A model generated the notes under the pieces. It searched no databases, was not told the origin of the DNA, and was given only the letters and a program-made list of their open reading frames with translations. From JAWLGZ01 sp041690635 (GTDB taxonomy: Bacteria > Pseudomonadota > Gammaproteobacteria > Thiohalomonadales > Thiohalomonadaceae): DNA of 64,000 nucleotides. The DNA is taken from positions 372,001 through 436,000 of the forward strand of contig JAWLGZ010000004.1 in the NCBI GenBank assembly GCA_041690635.1. The letters are read 5' to 3'. A program made the translations under genes and the position numbers. Positions 52,145-60,718 of this stretch are shown one piece after another; the first letter of the stretch is position 1, and each line of letters starts with the position of its first letter.

Positions 52145-52975
52145 ATGGCCAAACCCAAGATATCGGTCAACAAGTTCTCCTCCTGCGACGGCTGTCAGGT
52201 GCAGATCCTCGCCCTGGAGGAGGAGCTGCTCACTCTGGGCGACCGGGTGGAGATCGCCTTCTTCGCCGAGGCGACCAGCCATATCGACGAGGGACCGTAC
52301 GACGTCTCCTTCGTCGAAGGGTCGGTCTCCACCCCTCACGAGGTGGAGCGCATCAAGCAGATCCGGGAGCGCAGCGGCGTGGTGGTCTCCATCGGCGCCT
52401 GCGGCATGTCGGGCGGGATTCAGGCACTGCGCAACTGGGGCGACCTGGAGTACTACAAGCACGATTTCTACACCATGCCGGAGCACATCGAGTCGCTCCC
52501 CCGCTCCACCCCCTTTCACGACCACATCCAGGTGGACTGGGAGGTGCCGGGCTGCCCGCCCGATCAGGGGCAGCTCAAGTACGTCATCACCAGCCTGCTG
52601 GCCGGCGCCAGGCCGCGACTGCCGACGGAGGCGGTCTGCCTCAAGTGCAAGCGGGACGGCAACGTCTGCGTGCTGGTCGCCCAGGACCAGCCCTGCATGG
52701 GTCCCATCACCCGCACCGGCTGCGGCGCCCTCTGCCCCCATCAGGAACGGGACTGCTACGGCTGCTTCGGACCGCAGGCGGGCGGCAACTTCCACGCCAT
52801 GGGGCGGCGCTTCAAGGGAGCGGGGCTGAGCTCCGGCGACTACGTGCGTCGTCTGCGCCTCATCTACAGCTGGGAGCCGAAGATCCGCGAGTCCTCCTCC
52901 ATCTGGGAAAAGGAGGGAGACCAATTCCAGGCGCTTCCGCCGCAGCCGCACCGCCACGGAGGGATGAAGGGATGA
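52145..52975 (+). CDS. hyhS: NiFe hydrogenase (group 3b type) small subunit
   Basis: 276 residues, no Tat signal, so cytosolic. FSSCDGCQVQIL holds the proximal-cluster cysteines, with GACGMSGG and PGCPPDQGQL completing the set; LKCKRDGNVC, GCGALCP and DCYGCFGP carry further cysteines for additional clusters. Partner of the large subunit encoded four bases overlapping downstream. Confidence 0.9.
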   Translation: MAKPKISVNKFSSCDGCQVQILALEEELLTLGDRVEIAFFAEATSHIDEGPYDVSFVEGSVSTPHEVERIKQIRERSGVVVSIGACGMSGGIQALRNWGDLEYYKHDFYTMPEHIESLPRSTPFHDHIQVDWEVPGCPPDQGQLKYVITSLLAGARPRLPTEAVCLKCKRDGNVCVLVAQDQPCMGPITRTGCGALCPHQERDCYGCFGPQAGGNFHAMGRRFKGAGLSSGDYVRRLRLIYSWEPKIRESSSIWEKEGDQFQALPPQPHRHGGMKG

Positions 52976-54258
52976 GCGAGCGCCAGATCAATGTCCCCAT
53001 CCTCACCCGCGTCGAGGGGGAGGGCGCGCTCCATCTCAAGCTGCGCGACGGCAACATCGAGGACCTGCGCCTGCGCATCTACGAACCGCCCCGCTTCTTC
53101 GAGACCTTCCTCCAGGGCCGCACCTGGAAGGAGGTGCCCGACATCACCGCGCGCATCTGCGGCATCTGTCCGGTGGCCTACCAGATGAGCGCCTCCATGG
53201 CCATCGAGCATGTTTTCGGCGCCGAGGTGCCGGAGGAGATCCACGCGCTCAAGCGCCTCTTCTACTGTGGCGAATGGCTGGAGAGCCACGCACTCCATAT
53301 CCACCTGCTCGCCGCCCCCGACTTCTTTGGCTATCCCGATGCCCTGTCGATGGCCAAGGAGTTTCCCGACGAGGTGCGCCGCGGCATGCACCTTCAGGGG
53401 CTGGGCAACTACATCCTCAAGGTGTTTGGCGGGCGTGGCGTCAACCCGGTGGGGGCGATCCCCGGCGGGTTCTACCGCGCGCCGTCGCGGAGCGAGGCGC
53501 GTGAGATGGTGGAGAAACTGCGCGAGGCGCTGCCGGCGGCGGAGGCGGTCGTGCGCTGGACCGCAGGCATCGATCTGCCCAACGTGAAGCGGGATGCGCC
53601 GTGGGTCTCGCTGCGCCACCCCGAGGAGTACCCGATGGCGCGGGGGCGCATCCTCAGCAGCAGCGGCCTCGACATCGACGTCTCGGAGTTCGACCGGCAC
53701 TACACCGAGTACCAGGTCCCCCACTCCACCGCGCTGCACGCCCACCTGGAGGGGAAACCCTACTGGACCGGGCCGCTGCCCCGGCTCAACAACAACCTGG
53801 ACCGCCTGCCGGAGGAGAGTCGAAAACTGCTCGACGAGACCGGCATCGAATGGCCCAGCAGCAATCCGTACCACAGCATCGTCGCCCGGGCCATCGAGAT
53901 ACACGTGGCGATTGTCGACGCGCTGAAGATCCTCGACAACTACCGCGTCCCGGCGAAGCCCCATGTCGAGCTCACCCCGCGCGCCGGCACCGGCGCCGGT
54001 GCCACCGAAGCGCCGCGCGGCCTGCTCTGGCACAAGTACAGCCTGGATGACCTCGGACAGGTGACCCATGCGGTCATCACCCCGCCCACCAGCCAGAACC
54101 AGCCACAGATCGAGCAGGACCTGCGCGAGAGCGTGATGGAGTCTCTCGATATGAGTGACGAGGAGCTGAAGCTGCGCCTGGAGTCAGCCATCCGCAACTA
54201 CGACCCCTGCATCTCCTGCTCCACCCACTTCCTCACGCTGACGATCGAGCGGGAGTGA
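52972..54258 (+). CDS. hyhL: NiFe hydrogenase (group 3b type) large subunit
   Basis: 428 residues, the usual size for this group. The NiFe centre cysteines are Cys63 and Cys66 (ARICGICP) and Cys413 and Cys416 (DPCISC). The protein ends STHFLTLTIERE, so after the cleavage-site His only nine residues would be removed during maturation. Group 3b enzymes oxidise or evolve H2 with NADP(H) and can reduce polysulfide. No hyp maturation genes are in the window. ATGA overlap with the small subunit gene. Confidence 0.92.
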   Translation: MSERQINVPILTRVEGEGALHLKLRDGNIEDLRLRIYEPPRFFETFLQGRTWKEVPDITARICGICPVAYQMSASMAIEHVFGAEVPEEIHALKRLFYCGEWLESHALHIHLLAAPDFFGYPDALSMAKEFPDEVRRGMHLQGLGNYILKVFGGRGVNPVGAIPGGFYRAPSRSEAREMVEKLREALPAAEAVVRWTAGIDLPNVKRDAPWVSLRHPEEYPMARGRILSSSGLDIDVSEFDRHYTEYQVPHSTALHAHLEGKPYWTGPLPRLNNNLDRLPEESRKLLDETGIEWPSSNPYHSIVARAIEIHVAIVDALKILDNYRVPAKPHVELTPRAGTGAGATEAPRGLLWHKYSLDDLGQVTHAVITPPTSQNQPQIEQDLRESVMESLDMSDEELKLRLESAIRNYDPCISCSTHFLTLTIERE

Positions 54259-54264
54259 AATACT

Positions 54265-54303
54265 GGTCGGTGGTCGGTGGTCGGTGGTCGGTGGTCGGTG
54301 GTC
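54265..54303. repeat. GGTCGGT seven-base tandem repeat
   Basis: Just over five copies of the 7-base unit immediately after the hydrogenase stop (seven bases later). G-rich on this strand. Confidence 0.9.
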
Positions 54304-54350
54304 ACAAGGCTGCAACTCCCGTTGCATGCTCTTTGCTGAAAGTAGGGAAA

Positions 54351-54830
54351 TCACGTTCCGAAAACGCTCGCCACCCACTGCCCGAGCAGGTGGGTCAGCA
54401 CCACCACGACGAGCGCGATGGTCAGGTGCTCCGCGATCACCAGCAGCGAGTTCTCGCCCTGCGATCGCGCGATCTGATAACTGAGCAGTCCGACCACCAG
54501 CATCCCCCACACCACGCTGACCCCGACCGCGGTCGCGAGCGGCAGCAAAAGCACGGGGATCAGGAAGGAGAGCGCCATGCCGAACTTCGCGGCGAAAGTC
54601 ACCACCGTCGCCGCCCACAGCTGTCCGGTCGAGAGCGTGTTTTCCGCCTCCTTGCTGATGTGGATGCCGAGCGCATCCGACAACCCGTCGGCGACCGCGA
54701 TGGTGACGATGCCGCCCACCACCGCCAGCAATGAGTGGGTCCCGGCATTCAGGCCGACGATGAGGCCGAGGGTGGTTATCACCCCGGAGGTCAGTCCGAA
54801 GTTCAACCCGGTGGAGACACCGGCTGCCAT
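54351..54830 (-). CDS. VIT/Ccc1-like small membrane protein
   Basis: 159 residues with about five membrane segments. GIVTIAVADGLSDALGIHIS then KEAE matches the VIT1/Ccc1 family of iron or manganese transporters, here in a short form lacking the long cytoplasmic loop. Metal transport next to nif and hydrogenase genes would make sense for iron, but that is inference. GAGAGCGAAC precedes the ATG. It faces the hydrogenase operon. Confidence 0.8.
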   Translation of the reverse strand: MAAGVSTGLNFGLTSGVITTLGLIVGLNAGTHSLLAVVGGIVTIAVADGLSDALGIHISKEAENTLSTGQLWAATVVTFAAKFGMALSFLIPVLLLPLATAVGVSVVWGMLVVGLLSYQIARSQGENSLLVIAEHLTIALVVVVLTHLLGQWVASVFGT

Positions 54831-54888
54831 TGTTCGCTCTCCGTAGCGTGCTTGCTATTCAGCCTATCACCTCCCCCTGAAAACACCT

Positions 54889-54961
54889 GAACCACAAGGG
54901 GCGCAGAGAAGCCGGCACAATTTTCCGCCTTCCTCTGTGACCTCCGCGCCCTCTGCGGTTG
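54889..54961. repeat. CTCTGTG-type palindromic repeat
   Basis: Arms AACCACAAGGGGCGCAGAG and CTCTGTGACCTCCGCGCCCT / CTGCGGTT pair over a 24-base loop. Same family as 57652-57748 and the half copy at 2056-2092. Confidence 0.75.
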
Positions 54962-54986
54962 AACGCATTTTTCTGGAGAAAGAGAA

Positions 54987-55005
54987 GGCGGCCGCGAAGG
55001 CCGCC
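54987..55005 (-). terminator. hairpin terminator after nifS
   Basis: Reverse-strand stem GGCGGCC / GGCCGCC with loop TTCGC, followed by TTCTCTTTCTCC. The T-run is broken, so strength is uncertain. It lies 30 bases after the nifS stop. Confidence 0.6.
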
Positions 55006-55034
55006 CAATGATCCGCATGGAGTGGTTCGAATTG

Positions 55035-56237
55035 TCAGGCGTAGCTCGGCTGAAAACCGGTGGCCTCCGCCGGGCCCTTCTCGCTCCAGTAGGGGGAGAG
55101 CTTGCGCAGCCGTGCCACCACCGGCGGTACCGCCTCGATCACCCGCTCGATCTCCTCCGCCGTGTTGTAGCGCGAAAGGGAGAAACGAATCGTGCCGTGG
55201 GCCGCCGTGTAGGGGATCTCCATCGCCCGCATCACATGCGACGGCTCCAGGGAACCGGAGGTGCAGGCAGAGCCTGAAGAGGCCGCGATGCCCGCCCGGT
55301 TGAGCAGCAACAGGATCGCCTCCCCTTCGATGAACTCGAAGGCGATGTTGGCGGTGTTGGGCAGGCGGTTGCCGGGGTCGCCGGTGACAAACGCATTGGG
55401 CACCTGCTCCAGGATCCCGGCCTCCAGCCGGTCGCGCAGCGCCTTTACCTCGCTGTTCTCGAACGGCAGGTGGGCCATCGCCATCTCTGCCGCGCGCCCC
55501 AGTCCGACGACGGAGGCGCTGTTCTCGGTGCCGGCGCGGCGGCCGCGCTCCTGATGGCCGCCGCGCAACAGGGGGCGGAAGCGGGTCCCGCGCCGCAGAT
55601 AGAGCACGCCGACCCCCTTGGGGGCGTGCAGTTTGTGACCGGACAGGGAGAGCATGTCGATCCGGGTCGACTTCAGATCCAACGGGATCTTGCCGACCGC
55701 CTGCACGGCATCGGTGTGGAACAGGACACCGGCTGCATGGGCCGCTTCGGCCATCGCCTCCACCGGAAACAGGGTGCCGGTCTCATTGTTGGCCCACATC
55801 ACCGACGCGATCGCCACCCGTTCCGACAGCAGGGCCCGGTACTCCTCCAGATCGAGCCGTCCCCGACCGTCCACCTTTAGCCGGTGGATGGTGTACCCCT
55901 CCTTCTCCAGGTGATCGCAGAGGGTCAGTACCGCCGGGTGCTCCACCGTGGTGGTGATGATTTCGCGCCGCTCCGGCTGCGCCCGAATCGCCGACAGGAT
56001 GGCGGTGGAATCGGACTCCGTGCCGCAGGAGGTGAAGACAATCTCGGAGTCGTGCTCGGCACCGAGCAGTGCCTGTACCTGGCGTCGTGCATCGCGCACC
56101 GCGCGGCCGACCCTGTCGCCGAAGCTGTGCAGGGAAGAGGGATTGCCGAACTGCTCAGTGAAGAACGGCAGCATCGCCTCCACCACTTCGGGGGCGACCA
56201 TGGTGGTGGCGTTGTTGTCGAGATAGATGTCGCTCAT
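55035..56237 (-). CDS. nifS: cysteine desulfurase NifS
   Basis: 400 residues. PLP enzyme that supplies sulfur for nitrogenase Fe-S clusters. PLP Lys202 (SLSGHKLHAPKG) and catalytic Cys325 (SSGSACTSGSLEPSHVM) fall at the same numbers as in Azotobacter NifS. EHPAVLTLCDHLEKEGY is another family landmark. Three bases separate it from nifU, so the two are co-transcribed from the sigma-54 promoter upstream of nifU. Confidence 0.96.
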   Translation of the reverse strand: MSDIYLDNNATTMVAPEVVEAMLPFFTEQFGNPSSLHSFGDRVGRAVRDARRQVQALLGAEHDSEIVFTSCGTESDSTAILSAIRAQPERREIITTTVEHPAVLTLCDHLEKEGYTIHRLKVDGRGRLDLEEYRALLSERVAIASVMWANNETGTLFPVEAMAEAAHAAGVLFHTDAVQAVGKIPLDLKSTRIDMLSLSGHKLHAPKGVGVLYLRRGTRFRPLLRGGHQERGRRAGTENSASVVGLGRAAEMAMAHLPFENSEVKALRDRLEAGILEQVPNAFVTGDPGNRLPNTANIAFEFIEGEAILLLLNRAGIAASSGSACTSGSLEPSHVMRAMEIPYTAAHGTIRFSLSRYNTAEEIERVIEAVPPVVARLRKLSPYWSEKGPAEATGFQPSYA

Positions 56238-56240
56238 GAC

Positions 56241-57119
56241 TCAACCCCTCGCCGCCTGCGGCATCCGCGAGGCGGGTGCCACGCGGATCAGTTCACCGAG
56301 TACCTCGCTGAGCTGTTCCTGGATTCCCGCCAGGGTCAACGAGGCCATCTGGCACCCGGCGCACGCCCCCGTCATGTGGAGATAGACGGTCTTGCCATCC
56401 ACATCCACCAGTTCCACATCGCCGTGGTCGCGCTGCAACTGCGGGCGAACCGATTCGAGCACCGCCTCGATGCGCCGGATCCGCTGCAGATTGGTCATCT
56501 GCGGAGCAGCGGTTACCGGCCCCGGGGCGGGTGCGTCCGCCTCCGGCATCGCCTCCGCGGCAACCCTGGCCAGAATCTCCTCGATCCCCTCGTGACAGGA
56601 GGAGCAGCCCCCGCCCGCCTTGGTATAGTGGGTCACCTGCTCCACCGACGTCAGGCCATTGGCGCGAATAGTCTCCTCGATGAGCACGGCGTCCACTGCG
56701 AAGCATTTGCATACCAGCGCGCCCTCTGCGTGATCGTCGCTCCACACCTCGCCACGGTAGTTCGCGATGGCCGCCTCCAGCGCCTCGCGCCCCATCACCG
56801 AGCAGTGCATCTTCTCCGGCGGAAGTCCATCGAGAAAGTCGGCGATGTCCTGGTTCGACACCTTGAGCGCCTCGTCCAGCGGCATGCCCTTGATGATCTC
56901 GGTGAGTGCGGAGGAGGAGGCGATGGCCGAACCGCAGCCGAAGGTCTGGAACCCGGCATCGAGAATGGTCTCGGTCTCCGGATCCACCTTCAGGGTCAGG
57001 CGCAGGGCGTCCCCGCAGGAGATGGAACCCACCTCACCGATGGCGTTCGCGCCGTCGACAGCACCGGCGTTCTTCGGATTGAAGAAATGCTCTTTGACCT
57101 TCTCGGAGTAGTCCCACAT
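56241..57119 (-). CDS. nifU: Fe-S cluster scaffold NifU, three-domain form
   Basis: 292 residues. IscU-like domain with Cys35, Cys62 and Cys106; central [2Fe-2S] domain with Cys137, Cys139, Cys172 and Cys175 (VCKCF; GGGCSSCHEGIEEIL); C-terminal Nfu domain with Cys253 and Cys256 (CAGC). All cluster cysteines of nif-specific NifU are present. It builds clusters for nitrogenase with sulfur from NifS. A sigma-54 promoter and a NifA site lie upstream. Confidence 0.96.
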   Translation of the reverse strand: MWDYSEKVKEHFFNPKNAGAVDGANAIGEVGSISCGDALRLTLKVDPETETILDAGFQTFGCGSAIASSSALTEIIKGMPLDEALKVSNQDIADFLDGLPPEKMHCSVMGREALEAAIANYRGEVWSDDHAEGALVCKCFAVDAVLIEETIRANGLTSVEQVTHYTKAGGGCSSCHEGIEEILARVAAEAMPEADAPAPGPVTAAPQMTNLQRIRRIEAVLESVRPQLQRDHGDVELVDVDGKTVYLHMTGACAGCQMASLTLAGIQEQLSEVLGELIRVAPASRMPQAARG

Positions 57120-57160
57120 GGATCGTCCCTCCCGGGGTTGCCGTGTTTGTGGAACTTAAG

Positions 57161-57176
57161 TGCAAGCGGTATGCCA
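57161..57176 (-). promoter_or_regulatory. sigma-54 promoter of nifUS
   Basis: Reverse strand TGGCATACCGCTTGCA: GG and GC ten bases apart, as in the -24/-12 consensus TGGCAC-N5-TTGCA. It lies 42 bases before the nifU start. Confidence 0.85.
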
Positions 57177-57270
57177 CGGGAGCCATGTGGGAGAAACGAC
57201 CGCGGTTCAGTCACTTCCGCCTTTCGTCTGACCCGGTCACTGTTCGGGAGCGCACCAAATACCCGGCTAT

Positions 57271-57286
57271 TGTGGGTTGTCCGACA
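57271..57286. promoter_or_regulatory. NifA upstream activator site for nifUS
   Basis: TGTGGGTTGTCCGACA fits TGT-N4-T-N5-ACA exactly and lies about 95 bases upstream of the sigma-54 box, a usual spacing for NifA. It lies just past the end of the ferredoxin gene upstream. Confidence 0.8.
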
Positions 57287-57289
57287 CAC

Positions 57290-57613
57290 TCACCAAATAT
57301 CCGGAGGTGTCATGAGCCGCTCCACCGGCGTGCCGCCGGTGAGGTGCTCATCGATAATCGCCGCCACATCCTCGCGCCTGACGCCGCTATACATCACACC
57401 ATCCGGATAGACCAGCAGATTGGGCCCCATCGGGCACGGGCCGATGCAGCCTGCGTTGGTCACGGCGAAGCGCCCGAACAGATTGCGTTCCTGGAACTGA
57501 TACCAGAACTCCTCCGCCACCTCCGCACAGCCACGCTCCTGGCAGGAGCCGCGCGGATGGCCGGGGGGACGCCCCTGGGTGCAGACGAATACATGCTTTT
57601 CCGGTTTCGGCAT
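57290..57613 (-). CDS. thioredoxin-like [2Fe-2S] ferredoxin
   Basis: 107 residues. HVFVCTQGRPPGHPRGSCQE and NAGCIGPCPMGPNLLVYPDG give the four-cysteine pattern of thioredoxin-like [2Fe-2S] ferredoxins, found in nif clusters (the FeSII/Shethna-related type). It may pass electrons to or protect nitrogenase. CGGAGA precedes the ATG. Separated from fdxB by a repeat, and from nifU by the nifU promoter. Confidence 0.88.
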   Translation of the reverse strand: MPKPEKHVFVCTQGRPPGHPRGSCQERGCAEVAEEFWYQFQERNLFGRFAVTNAGCIGPCPMGPNLLVYPDGVMYSGVRREDVAAIIDEHLTGGTPVERLMTPPDIW

Positions 57614-57651
57614 GGGATTAATCTCCGATAATGATCACAAAACCAATTTTC

Positions 57652-57748
57652 ACCACAGAGGATGCCGAGCACGCAGAGGAACCCCAAAGCAACCGGCCAT
57701 GAAAGAGCCGAATTGACCTCCCTCTGTGTCCTCTGCGACCTCTGCGGT
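57652..57748. repeat. CTCTGTG-type palindromic repeat inside the nif cluster
   Basis: Left arm ACCACAGAGGATGCCGAGCA then CGCAGAGG; right arm CCTCTGTGTCCTCTGCGACC then TCTGCGGT. A 40-base loop. It fills most of the space between fdxB and the [2Fe-2S] ferredoxin. Confidence 0.8.
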
Positions 57749-57762
57749 AGTCGGTTCCTGAT

Positions 57763-58053
57763 TCAGGCGTTCAGTGCAGCGGGTGCGTGGCTGTGACACT
57801 GCTTGGGGCAGACCCGCGAACAGGCCTTGCAGCCGATGCAGTCCATGGCGTCGGCGACGGTCATCACCATCATGGTGTCGTCGTCCTCGTCATCGTCGTC
57901 CTCGAACTCCCGCTCGACGAGATCGAACACCGTGCGCGGGCACACCTTGTAACAGCGCCCGCAACCGATGCAGTTCGCCTGGTTGATGGCGACGATGAAT
58001 TCGGGCACCCACTCGGCGCCGCCGCGGGTGAGACCGGTGATCGGTTCACTCAT
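57763..58053 (-). CDS. fdxB: nif-specific ferredoxin III (2[4Fe-4S])
   Basis: 96 residues. CIGCGRCYKVCP and CIGCKACSRVCPKQC bind two clusters; between them is the acidic insert EFEDDDDEDDDTMMVM that marks nif-type ferredoxin III. Probable electron donor in nitrogen fixation or FeMo-co synthesis. Downstream of the small DUF683 gene on the same strand. Confidence 0.92.
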   Translation of the reverse strand: MSEPITGLTRGGAEWVPEFIVAINQANCIGCGRCYKVCPRTVFDLVEREFEDDDDEDDDTMMVMTVADAMDCIGCKACSRVCPKQCHSHAPAALNA

Positions 58054-58071
58054 TTCTGCTTCATCTCCAAC

Positions 58072-58275
58072 TCAGGATTGTGCGGCCTTGAGCGCCTTGC
58101 GCGCTTCGTCCCACGCCTTGCAGGCCTCGAAGGTGGACTGGGCCAGATCCGGAATCTCGCCGTAGGCCGCCGGCAACCGCTCCTCAACCAGGTCGTGCAG
58201 CCTGCCTGCCCACTCACTGGCGATCCGCTTGCACCGCTTGACCTCCTTCTCCAGCGCCTCCAAGTCGTCGCTCAT
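58072..58275 (-). CDS. CCE_0567/Rop-like nif-associated protein (DUF683)
   Basis: 67 residues forming two helices: MSDDLEALEKEVKRCKRIAS and AQSTFEACKAWDEARKALKA. Family members are always near nif genes; the function is unknown, possibly metal binding. Overlaps the DUF269 gene by four bases. Confidence 0.88.
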   Translation of the reverse strand: MSDDLEALEKEVKRCKRIASEWAGRLHDLVEERLPAAYGEIPDLAQSTFEACKAWDEARKALKAAQS

Positions 58276-58739
58276 AGTCCCGCCACCTTTGAGTGCTCCC
58301 CGACCAGTTCAAGCGCGATACCGAGCAGCGTGTCCGCGTCGTCCTTCATCTTCGAGAGACTGGCGAAACCAAAGCGGTGGACGTCACGCAGGGACTTGTC
58401 CATGACCACCAGCTTGCCGACCGTTATCAACGCACGACCGAACCCCTCGTGGCTGAGGTTGACCAGGGGCACTGCCATGCGGCCGCACTCCTTCTCAATC
58501 AGGTTTGAGATGGCGTTATACAGCGCCTTGACCCGTGCCATAACCTCCTCGTCCGGATCACCGATCACCGGAATCGCCTTACGCCGCTCCGGTGTCAGGA
58601 CGAAGGGGTCGAGAATCTCCGCATCGCTGGCGCTTTCGTAGACGCCGTAGCTGTCCAGCGCCCGCATCTGCTTGACCATCTCCCGGATGAAATCGGTCTG
58701 CAGGACCGGATCGTTTGCATCCACCACCAAATCACTCAT
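58272..58739 (-). CDS. NifX-associated protein (DUF269)
   Basis: 155 residues. FIREMVKQMRALDSYGVYES and HRFGFASLSKMKDDADTLLG identify the DUF269 family, encoded next to nifX in nearly all proteobacterial clusters. The exact role is unknown, a part in FeMo-co handling is likely. The start at 58739 follows TAGGGGT; the frame is open further upstream into nifX. Confidence 0.9.
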   Translation of the reverse strand: MSDLVVDANDPVLQTDFIREMVKQMRALDSYGVYESASDAEILDPFVLTPERRKAIPVIGDPDEEVMARVKALYNAISNLIEKECGRMAVPLVNLSHEGFGRALITVGKLVVMDKSLRDVHRFGFASLSKMKDDADTLLGIALELVGEHSKVAGL

Positions 58740-58761
58740 GACGATACCCCTTTGTCTTCGA

Positions 58762-59235
58762 TCACTCTTCCCACCCCTCCCGCTCCATCGCATCGAAGCG
58801 TTCGGCATCCTTGCGCCCACTCCGGGCGCGCTGAAGCCAACCCGACGCACCCTCGCGCAGTTCGTGTTGCAACCCCTCGATCAGCGCGCCGATGGCAGTT
58901 CCCGGCGGCACCTTCAACGGTTGTACGCCGAGTCCCACCAGTTGACGCACCGCCGAGGGGCCGATCGCCTGGGAGTAGACAGCGGCACACCCGTCCAGCA
59001 CCGCAAACTTCTCCAGCAGCTTGTTCTCGTCGCCGTCCTGCGACAGCGTGCCGAACTCGGCCACCTCCAGCAGGCGCGTATGCGAACCGCCGACCGTATA
59101 GATCGCGAACCGCTCCGCAGATCCGAAGTGCTGGTCCACATGCTTGAGGTCGCCGGTGGCGAACGCCACCTTCACTCCCGCGTCCATCCCGGTGTTGTCG
59201 TCGTTCAGCACACGCAGTTGCCTTTGCAGTCCCAT
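58762..59235 (-). CDS. nifX: nitrogenase cofactor carrier NifX
   Basis: 157 residues. VKVAFATGDLKHVDQHFGSA then ERFAIY and LDGCAAVYSQAIGPSAVRQL are the cofactor-binding NifX/NifY fold; the C-terminus ends REGASGWL, ERFDAMEREGWEE as in Azotobacter. It carries NifB-co/VK-cluster between NifB and NifEN. AGGAAC nine bases upstream supports the start at 59235. Confidence 0.93.
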   Translation of the reverse strand: MGLQRQLRVLNDDNTGMDAGVKVAFATGDLKHVDQHFGSAERFAIYTVGGSHTRLLEVAEFGTLSQDGDENKLLEKFAVLDGCAAVYSQAIGPSAVRQLVGLGVQPLKVPPGTAIGALIEGLQHELREGASGWLQRARSGRKDAERFDAMEREGWEE

Positions 59236-59317
59236 CTGGTTTGTTCCTAAAGCATTTGCCACCGAGGCACGGAAGCGATCGTCGGGGGCGGAGTCCCTCG
59301 TTTCCTGGCGCGGCCGA

Positions 59318-60718
59318 TTACGGCTTCGCCTGATCCGCCCTACCCACCACCCGGTCCAGCTTTTGGGCGTACCGGGAACGGTAGGGATGAATATCGTGAC
59401 CGCCCGCATGCATCATCAGATTGGCCAGATCGAACAGCGCCTGGCGGGTGCCTCGATACCCGATCCAGGTGCGCTGATAGGCGCCGACCTGGTCGTACAG
59501 GGGGAATCCGCAACGCAGCAGCGGCAGACCGAGCCGTTCGGCGCTCTGTGCCAGGTGGGAGTTGCCTATCAGCAGTTCCGCATTCTGTTTGTGCGCCAAC
59601 GTCTCCAGGTCTTCCAGGTCACCTATCTGCACGCTGGCGACGGGCAACTGCTCCAGTGCCGGGCTGCGCCCGGTGGTGACCGCAGCGACGATCTCCGCGC
59701 CCATGCCAGCCAGCAGGTCGGAAACCGCCGAGAGGTGATCCGGTTCGGCGGCGACGGCGACACGCACCTGACCGAGCATGAAGTGGGTGTCCACCATCGC
59801 GTCCTGCAACTGGGCGCGCTGGCGCTCGATGCGCGCCGGCACCGGCCGTTCTGCCAGCAGGCTCAGCCGGTGCACGAAGGCGTCGACCGCATCCAGCCCG
59901 TACAGGTGGGGAAAACGGAAATCGGGCACCCCGGTTCGCTCGCCAAGCCGGTCCGCCGCCTTCTCCACGGAGGCACCGACCGCCAAGGTGGCGATGGAGT
60001 CGCCGGCCAGGGCCAGTTCGGCAACCGGCGTGCCGCCGACCGTGACCGGCGAGAAATCGTCCGGAGTCAGATGGCCATCCAGTGAGCCGGCGATATCGGG
60101 GATGAGGAGCGGGCGCAGATCGAACGCCTCGATCAACTCCTTCAGCGCCTCCAGATCACCCGGAGTCAGGTGCGCGCCCACCAGCACGTTCACCTGGCGG
60201 CGACGGCGACCCGGTACGGTGCCGGCCTCCTCCGCCCGCGGCACCAGTGTCTGAACCATCGCCTCCACGGCGGCCGCGAAGCCGCTCTCCAGGCTGCCGG
60301 TGAAGTCGGGGGTGTTGACCGGCACCACCGCGATGTCGATGAACTCCGGTTTCGCCTCGCGGAACAGCTTCACCGCACGCTGGATGTCGGTCCCCTGGGT
60401 TTCCGACAGACCGGTGGTCAACAGGCCAATCACATCGGGACGGCTCTTGCCGGCGATGGTGGTCAACGCCTCGACCACACTGTCGTCCGCCCCCATCACC
60501 GTGCTGATCTGATCCATCGCCGTGGTCTGCAACGGGATCGGCTCGCGGAAGTGGCGCACGAACAGAACCTTCGCAAAGGCGGTGCACCCCTGGGACCCGT
60601 GGAACAGCGGCATCGACCGGTTCAGCCCCAGGAATGCGAGCGCCGCACCGGAGGGCTGGCTGGTCTTGAGCGGATTGACCGATAGCGCCTTGGTGCGTTT
60701 CAGCACGGTCACGCTCAT
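59318..60718 (-). CDS. nifN: nitrogenase FeMo-cofactor scaffold NifN
   Basis: 466 residues. Beta-like half of the NifEN scaffold on which FeMo-co precursor matures. MPLFHGSQGCTAFAKVLFVR carries the cluster cysteine, and MDQISTVMGADDSVVEALTT and LLTTGLSETQGTD are usual. The ATG at 60718 overlaps the nifE stop (ATGA). The 83 bases between nifN and nifX contain no gene. Confidence 0.95.
   Translation of the reverse strand: MSVTVLKRTKALSVNPLKTSQPSGAALAFLGLNRSMPLFHGSQGCTAFAKVLFVRHFREPIPLQTTAMDQISTVMGADDSVVEALTTIAGKSRPDVIGLLTTGLSETQGTDIQRAVKLFREAKPEFIDIAVVPVNTPDFTGSLESGFAAAVEAMVQTLVPRAEEAGTVPGRRRRQVNVLVGAHLTPGDLEALKELIEAFDLRPLLIPDIAGSLDGHLTPDDFSPVTVGGTPVAELALAGDSIATLAVGASVEKAADRLGERTGVPDFRFPHLYGLDAVDAFVHRLSLLAERPVPARIERQRAQLQDAMVDTHFMLGQVRVAVAAEPDHLSAVSDLLAGMGAEIVAAVTTGRSPALEQLPVASVQIGDLEDLETLAHKQNAELLIGNSHLAQSAERLGLPLLRCGFPLYDQVGAYQRTWIGYRGTRQALFDLANLMMHAGGHDIHPYRSRYAQKLDRVVGRADQAKP

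Noticed and set aside
57680..57700. Possible sigma-54 box TGGCCGGTTGC before the [2Fe-2S] ferredoxin
   Set aside because: GG and GC are six bases apart instead of ten.
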